DNA from: Batillaria attramentaria
Taxonomy: Eukaryota; Mollusca; Gastropoda; Batillariidae
Direction: 5' to 3'
Assembly: GCA_018292915.2 (NCBI GenBank)
Contig: JACVVK020000450.1
Location: forward strand, 62,001-126,000
Length of the DNA: 64,000 nucleotides
The translations under genes were made by a program, and so were the position numbers. Shown piece by piece: positions 58,597 through 64,000 of the stretch. The first letter of the stretch is position 1, and each line of letters opens with the position of its first letter. The notes beneath the pieces were generated by a model, which did no database searches, was not told where the DNA came from, and worked only from the letters and a program-made list of their open reading frames with translations.

Positions 58597-59344
58597 GTAA
58601 GTCAATAAGCTTCCTTTTGTGTTGACTGGTCTACTACCTTCGCCCCCCCCCCCCCCCCTTTCGTTTAGCCTTTCATTTACGTTTCTCCCCTGTCGTGTGT
58701 GCACACCGGTTGAGTAGTGTACAGTATAACAGTTCAGCCGTAAAGACTGAAGAAACGAAGAAAAACTTGGCCTGTGAGTGTAGTGTCGGTGTCGGTGAGT
58801 TCGATCCCCTTCCTCGGCCGCAGGAGTAAAAGAAAGAATACTCACGGAATGAAGTAATCTACCATCATTTAATTCACAATATCTCAAAATAGGTAATAGT
58901 TAGGAAACCACTGTTAGAAGAAAAAAAATGAAGTGCATTCCATTCCACACATAGTGCAGTAGGAAAGGCCCCAGATCAAATTGCAATTTGACTGGCAAAC
59001 GGTCTACGTGCCCGCGGCCGTTTAAAGACAGCTGCCCGTCTCCCCATAAGCATCCCATCAGAGCGGCAGTCTCCAACAACACTCGTCGTAGGGACGATAA
59101 ACTCGAAGTAATCAGCCACTTTGGTTGGTCGACTGTACTTACTGCGCCATTCAAGCATTAGTTTTATTGGTCGAGTTGCCTAGGGCAACGAGTCAATGTT
59201 GTCATGGGCGCGAGTCAATGAGGCAGTGGTACTCCGTACAGCGACATGATTTTATGCCTTTTCACACGCAGAGTGCCTGCAGCGAGCTCGCACGCTCGCC
59301 GAGTGGATTTTTCTGTTCAGACGATACCAGATTCAAGATTCAAA

Positions 59345-60021
59345 AGATTCAAAGATTTTATTCCTTTCTCCCCATTTGGGGTATGGAGGAATGTCAAGTA
59401 ATGCATCATACATGATTCTCATACGTACAGAATTACAAAAACACATGTAGGACGGAAGAAATCACAACAGTCCAAACTGCACATCGCATATGTTACAAAA
59501 GAACAAACAAAAACAATAGTGCACGTGTGTGAGGTGAAACATGTCAACATAGTTACAAACGTATCTACATGACATACTAGATGATTTTACTATTTCTAAA
59601 AAAACCCAAAAAAAAACAATAGTGCAAGTGTGTGAGGTGAAACATGTCAACATAGTTACAAACATACCTACATGACATACTAGACGATTTTACTATTTCT
59701 AATGAATTTTGCCAGACTTAGCAATGTTTTCTTTGGTAGTTCTAGTGACATGTACCTGCAGAAATTAAAAGATGAAACTGGTCTGCGAAATGTTGATGGT
59801 ATAACATGTTGCCTTTCAGCTTGAAATTTTGGGCATTCCATGATAAAATGCAGTTCGTCATCAATTACTGACATATCGCATCTAGCGCAGAGTCTGTTCT
59901 CTTTGGGTGTGCCATTTCGTCTACCAAGTTCAATAGCTAATTTATGATTGCTGCACCGGAATTTCATCAGAGAAATAACATAAATGTCTGGTGGTACTGA
60001 AATGTAGGCAGCAGAGTGCAC
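59345..60021 (-). pseudogene. 3' end of a non-LTR retrotransposon (second LINE family)
   Basis: The frame 59680-60021 (minus) encodes the cysteine/histidine-bearing C terminus common in LINE polyproteins: KFRCSNHKLAIELGRRNG, then ENRLCARC, then DELHFIMECPKF. Its 3' UTR contains a 90-bp segment duplicated in tandem (59511-59601 and 59613-59701) and ends at TTCAAAGATTTTATTCC near 59345. The rest of the element is missing, as in typical 5'-truncated insertions. It lies in the last intron of SK copy 2. Confidence 0.8.
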
Positions 60022-60846
60022 TGGGCGGACTGCGCTGCCGGAATGGCGCTAGACAATACACACAACGCGCGGGCAGCGACTGGCTGGCGTGGCGAGAAAA
60101 AAAATATAGGACCGTTTTCTATCCACAGGCGCAGCTACGGCGTCCCCGGGGAGCGCTAGTGCCCGCTACGCCTTAACTGGCTGGGAGTGCATTTTACCGC
60201 TGCTAAACGTGCAAAATCGCCGCGTGTGACAGAGGTTTAACTGTGGCAAGTCACCTCTCAGACAGCGAGAGATTCAGATTGTGATCAGTGGTTTATCGCG
60301 TGGGCAATCTGCCGATTCGCGTGGGGATAGGAAGGCGGGGTCAACGACAGTGATCCATAAAGCGTAATAGTTCAGTTGTCCAAATATGCGTAACTTAGCA
60401 TGGACATTGTGAAAACATGACGTGGACACTACAAATCATTCAAAAGACTCCTGTCGCATGCAAGTTTTTTTCCCTTATGAATTAATTGTTTGATTCCCAA
60501 GCATATCACATCATCCACCAAAGCTCAGCACACAGATGAAATGTCACGTGAGAAGCACAGTGCTGTCACTGTCAGCGACCGACCTAAGTAATGCCTCACA
60601 AATGCCGCAAGCTCGCCACACTCTGCCTGAAACTTCTGTCGGTCTGTCATTCCATCTGTAAAATAATGTTTGACATCAGATTACGATCGCCGTGCAGTGG
60701 CATCCGCAGTTTTCTCTGTCTTCCTTTACGAACCAGTGTATGACGCACTGATCTTTACTGCCATACGTCACAACGGTAGATCACCACTCTCTGCTAGCAG
60801 TATGCGAGTTAGAAAGAGAGAGAGAGGAAGGATTATACTGACGTGC

Positions 60847-60849
<3 letters not shown>

Positions 60850-60924
<75 letters not shown>
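60850..60924 (+). repeat. (GT)n microsatellite forming the splice acceptor of SK copy 2 last exon
   Basis: About 73 bp of GT followed by TAG, directly before the coding sequence TTGCGCGCGGGAAC. Same arrangement as at 39087-39187. Confidence 0.9.
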
Positions 60925-61532
60925 TTGCGCGCGGGAACCAAAACGTCCACTCTGCTCCTGCAGCACAGCCTAGTGGAGTCCGCATTCCTTCACCCTTCAC
61001 GTTGACGTCTTCTATCAGTGCTCTGTCCATGGAGAGTAAATCGCAGGGAAGGTCTGGATTTGACGTGCTGGACGAACTGTCATCGGCAGCAGATATGGAA
61101 ACTACCACGGCTGAGCGCTTGGCAGAGGAGTACAATTATGACATCGATGATGTGAAGAACAAGGTGAAGAGGCTGGACCTGATATCCAGAGAGCAAATCC
61201 TTGATACCAAGAGGAACAAGAAATTAAAAAAGGTCGTACTCGTAAAGAAAGTGGACAAAAAGTTTCTTCTGGGGGAGAGCGAAGACTTCAGACTGAAGTA
61301 CTCGTTCCATGAAGGGAAAGCGGTTCGAGAGTATTTTGGGATTGGGTACAGCGGATATAGGGCGACCAGTTCTGTTGAAAAAGCCGACACCCTGGATCTC
61401 CTGCTCTTGGAAGCTGTGCCACAAAACGACACTCGGTACAAACGCGTGTTGGAAGCGATAGAATTGGACTTCCGCATTCTACGAGAGCTGGTAAAACTTT
61501 ATGCAGCGTACTACTTGAGCAAACGAAGGTAG
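60925..61532 (+). CDS. KCNN-like: SK channel copy 2, last exon: unknown C-terminal domain
   Basis: 608 nt from phase 1 to the stop TAG, 202 residues. After a variable Ser/Pro-rich part it has YDIDDVKNKVKRLDL, then EQILDTKRNKKLKKVVLVKK, then FLLGESEDFRLKYSFHEGKA, REYFGIGYSGYRAT and a helical end LDFRILRELVKLYAAYY. Copy 1 has the same blocks in the same order. No known domain is recognised; charge pattern and length suggest a folded alpha/beta unit, but this is inference. Confidence 0.88.
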
Positions 61533-62838
61533 AGCGGCGATCTGCCCAACGATTCGTTCAGAAGGGAAGATATTATTATAAGCTAGGCAGTTCCACGCTC
61601 TGTGACAACCGTTTCCAGCCTACAGCCAGTTCTCACAGAAACGTAGTTGTATTGCTGGAATGGTTACTGTCGTGTGGTTTTGGGGCGCCGAACGCCTTCA
61701 CGCTAGCGACGCGGTATACGGTGGCGTAGGAAGATATTTTGCTCAGGTTTGGCGGGACCCAGCCGGCACGGGAGGGGGCGGCTTGAAAAATTGAACGGGA
61801 GGAGGATGCGGAGGGGGGGGGGGGGGGGTACGAAAAATGGATGGGTTTTAGGGACCTCCCCTCTACTTTGAGCGGACTTTTTAAACTCGCGCACCATATG
61901 CTACCCCGACATAGTTCGCGCCGTACAGTATAGATCTCCGAAACTGTCCGACAGTGACCATTCCAGCCTTTTAAATTTATTTTATTTCATTTATTTATTT
62001 TTTTTTTTTTTTTTTTGGGGGGGGGGGGGGTAGTTGTATAACTCCCGGAGTCTGTGCAATCAAGCAGTCAAGTGGGCCAGCCGTCATTGGCGTAAGCGCA
62101 GGCAGATCATAGAAAACAGTCACCTTCTTCTTTGTGCATAGGCACCAATCAGCTTCTACTTTTTCCGTGGGCACCAGTCAGCTTGTACGTTGTGCATGGG
62201 CACTAGTCAGTCTCTACATTGTGTGTGGCTACAAAGCGGCTTTGATGCCTGTGCATTTAGGCCGGCCTGCCTACAAGTTGGACAGACCACAACACAGGAG
62301 CAGAGCACAGCCGGTCCGTAGACCACTTTCTTTTTTTAAAAACGCCAACGTAACACTCGTTGCGAACCTGACTTGCAGCAATCGTGACTTTTACTTTTTA
62401 TCTGCATTCCAAAGCCTCTCCACCATTATCACGGAGATACGTCAAGATGCCGGTAGCCCCCCCCCCCCCCCCCCCCCCCCCAGGTGCTACCACGATTCAA
62501 AAGCTTTGACGACGATCGATTTTAGGTACTGATTTGAAATACGAACATTCACGGGGTAGCGTTTCACGCCGTTTTCCGCCTAACACGGCCCCTGCCTTTC
62601 ACTTAGACAAACCGAACTCAAGTGAACGGCTTAGCACCGATGTTTGTTGTTGTTTGTTTTGCCCCATCTCTTTGCCTGCTCCAGTGGTATTCCTGCCAGG
62701 TCATGGGTGGAATCCACGGAAGCGGGGACAATTTTTCTCATGCCTGATGATGATAGTGAGGATGAGGATATGATGTGATGCTACGGCGGGCATGAGGTTT
62801 GAGACTGCCTCAGAGGGCCGTACTACACGCTTTCTGTC
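61533..62838 (+). other. 3' flank of SK copy 2
   Basis: Homologous to 39769 onwards (AAGCTAGGCAGTTCC, then GTGACAAC, then TTTCCA and CCTACAGCC). It includes a minisatellite (62127-62235), G- and T-runs (61813-61828, 61999-62031) and a C-run (62457-62480). No coding frame is supported. Confidence 0.55.
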
Positions 62839-62839
62839 A

Positions 62840-63140
62840 CAAATATCCCGGCGTTAACCAGGCCCGGGAACTACGGCACCTGCCGTACCGGCCGGGTAAT
62901 CATCCACACCCCGCCTGAGATGTGTCGTAACGAGGGAAGCACCCTCAAAGTCGCACCCGTGAAATGGGTGAGTCTCGGCTGTGTGGCGACAGCCTCCCCA
63001 ATGGGCCCATAGCACATCCGCTCTGGGTAGGAGCCAACCTAGGTAGGGAAAATCCCGCTTGCCGCGGCTGGTACATGTACTCGAACCCGGGTCTCCCGGT
63101 CCATGGTCCTAAGTGCTAACCACTACACTGCGGGGGCCGG
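62840..63140 (-). repeat. tRNA-derived SINE, third family
   Basis: On the minus strand: GCCCCCGCAGTGTAGTGGTT, AGCAC (box A), CCCGGGTTCGAGTAC (box B), then a body with CTACCTAGGTTGGCTCCTAC and a stretch to about 62840. It interrupts the homology between the two SK 3' flanks, so it inserted after the duplication. Confidence 0.65.
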
Positions 63141-63387
63141 TGTAGCGCCGATTTTGTTTTTTTGTTTGTTTTGTTTTTGTTCTGTTTTCAACTGTGAGCA
63201 TGTAGAACCGGAGACACTCCTATGATTTCGGTTGGTCTGTGTCAAGGGAAGGGGTCGTTTACCAAGCAGAAAACGCACTTTCACCAACACGAGACCGTAA
63301 CTAAAAGACGTGTGCCTGTCCATATTTCAGACACGTGGATTTACCTTGAGAGCAATCGCCAAAACTTTCGGAATCGAGGTAGCGGTC

Positions 63388-63440
63388 TTAATTCAATTCA
63401 AAATACTTTATTAATCCCAAAAGGTAAATTATAGTTTTTT
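63388..63440 (-). repeat. Possible LINE/SINE 3' end
   Basis: TTCAATTCAAAATACTTTAT, then TAATCCC, resembles the 3' tails of dispersed non-LTR elements read in reverse. The sequence is too short to classify. Confidence 0.35.
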
Positions 63441-64000
63441 TTGTTTTGTTTTTGTTTTGTTTTTAAATTAACACACGTGACCATGTAGGCTACACTTGGT
63501 ATCTCTGAATCGTTGTGCATCTCAAAGGTTTACCTTTCGGCAAAAGGGCCTAAGCTGCATGCGTTTGATGAGCACTTAAACCGTTTTATCATTTATTTGA
63601 CGGAAGATCTAGTGTTGTCTGCGGTTTCGCGGAGCGTACACTTTTTTTTTTTTTTGGGGGGGGGGGGGGAGGATAATTCCCTTATGCGCTTAGAATAAAA
63701 CGATATTCGCCCTTCATGCATATCGGCATATCGTTGTCAGTTTCCAGCATGTCCAGGGCCAGGCAGAGTAAGTGAAGGTGATATGTTCCAGTTCCCATGC
63801 TGCTGCAATCAGGAAGGAATCAGCTAGCGGCCCATCAAAGAAACAAGGGGGAGGGGGGGGGAAGAGCAGCAGCTAACTTCTTTATCTATCTCCTTTTTTG
63901 ATACGTTTATTTGTCCTTATTTTTCAATACTTACACTGGCAATCTATTTTTTTAAACCATTTGTTTACATCATTTTGCTATGTATATACATTGATGTTTG
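63441..64000 (+). other. Distal 3' flank, no recognised gene
   Basis: Contains T- and G-runs (63642-63670) and an AATAAA at 63694. Sequence from 63688 (ATATTCGCCCTTCATGCATA) is homologous to 42370 onwards, so the duplicated segment continues to at least about 63.84 kb. Confidence 0.5.

Larger units (their letters stand above)
47017..61532 (+). other. KCNN-like: SK-type calcium-activated K+ channel gene, copy 2 (complete)
   Basis: Nine exons join in frame to 777 codons plus stop. Predicted layout: acidic, Ser-rich cytoplasmic N terminus (1-165), S1 (about 172-195), S2 (207-230), S3 and its outer loop (about 255-284), S4 (288-306), S4-S5 linker and S5 (325-362), filter TVGYGD (405-410), S6 (about 417-443), calmodulin-binding domain (about 446-545), coiled coil, then an unknown C-terminal domain (576-777). 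Such channels are plasma-membrane tetramers opened by calcium-calmodulin. S1-C terminus is secure; the first two exons are inferred from splice phase only. No frameshift or lost filter residue is seen. Confidence 0.9.

Overview
This is 64 kb of a eukaryotic, clearly metazoan genome. It is intron-rich, about 40-45% GC by eye, and crowded with microsatellites, tRNA-derived SINEs, CR1-group LINE pieces, a Ty3/gypsy fragment, Helitron-like elements and many small inverted-repeat elements. The mix of SINE and LINE types suggests a mollusc, probably a gastropod; that is inference, since nothing in the window names the species.

The only confidently recognised host genes are two tandem plus-strand copies of a small-conductance calcium-activated potassium channel (SK/KCNN family). 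Copy 1 is cut by the left window edge or extends beyond it. Its S5 exon is at 11686-11848, pore/S6/calmodulin-binding exon at 33533-33918, coiled-coil exon at 34467-34695, and last exon at 39188-39768. Copy 2 appears complete (nine exons, 47017-61532; modelled product 777 aa). Exon phases and several exon lengths (163 and 386 nt) are identical between copies, and the similarity runs on into the 3' flanks (about 39.8-42.5 kb against 61.5-63.9 kb), so this is a tandem segmental duplication. Both copies end in a single-exon C-terminal domain of about 190-200 residues that I do not recognise. In both, the splice acceptor of that exon is formed directly by a long (GT)n tract ending in TAG.

Layout. 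1-2.6 kb: AT-rich DNA with short repeats. 2.6-5.3 kb: Ty3/gypsy LTR, primer-binding site and integrase fragment (minus). 5.3-10.6 kb: a broken CR1-group LINE (minus) with an esterase-type ORF1 and an endonuclease/reverse-transcriptase ORF2. 10.6-13.6 kb: two Helitron-like elements made of tandem units with nuclear-receptor half-sites, on either side of the copy-1 S5 exon. 13.6-27.3 kb: a nested transposon complex inside one intron: a long-TIR element containing TTAA-flanked elements, which contain a Helitron and a further palindrome-headed element, which contains another TTAA-type element. 27.4-31.8 kb: single-copy-looking DNA with one possible small gene and an LTR-derived foldback. 33.5-39.8 kb: the rest of SK copy 1, with three more TTAA-type elements in inverted orientation. 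40-47 kb: 3' flank and intergenic small elements. 47-61.5 kb: SK copy 2. 61.5-64 kb: its 3' flank.

The most interesting points are the paralogous channels with an unknown C-terminal domain and a His/Asp-rich S3-S4 loop (seen in copy 2), the conserved (UG)n splice acceptor, the 21.7 kb versus 0.56 kb difference between homologous introns, and repeat families that carry dense nuclear-receptor or CRE motifs.
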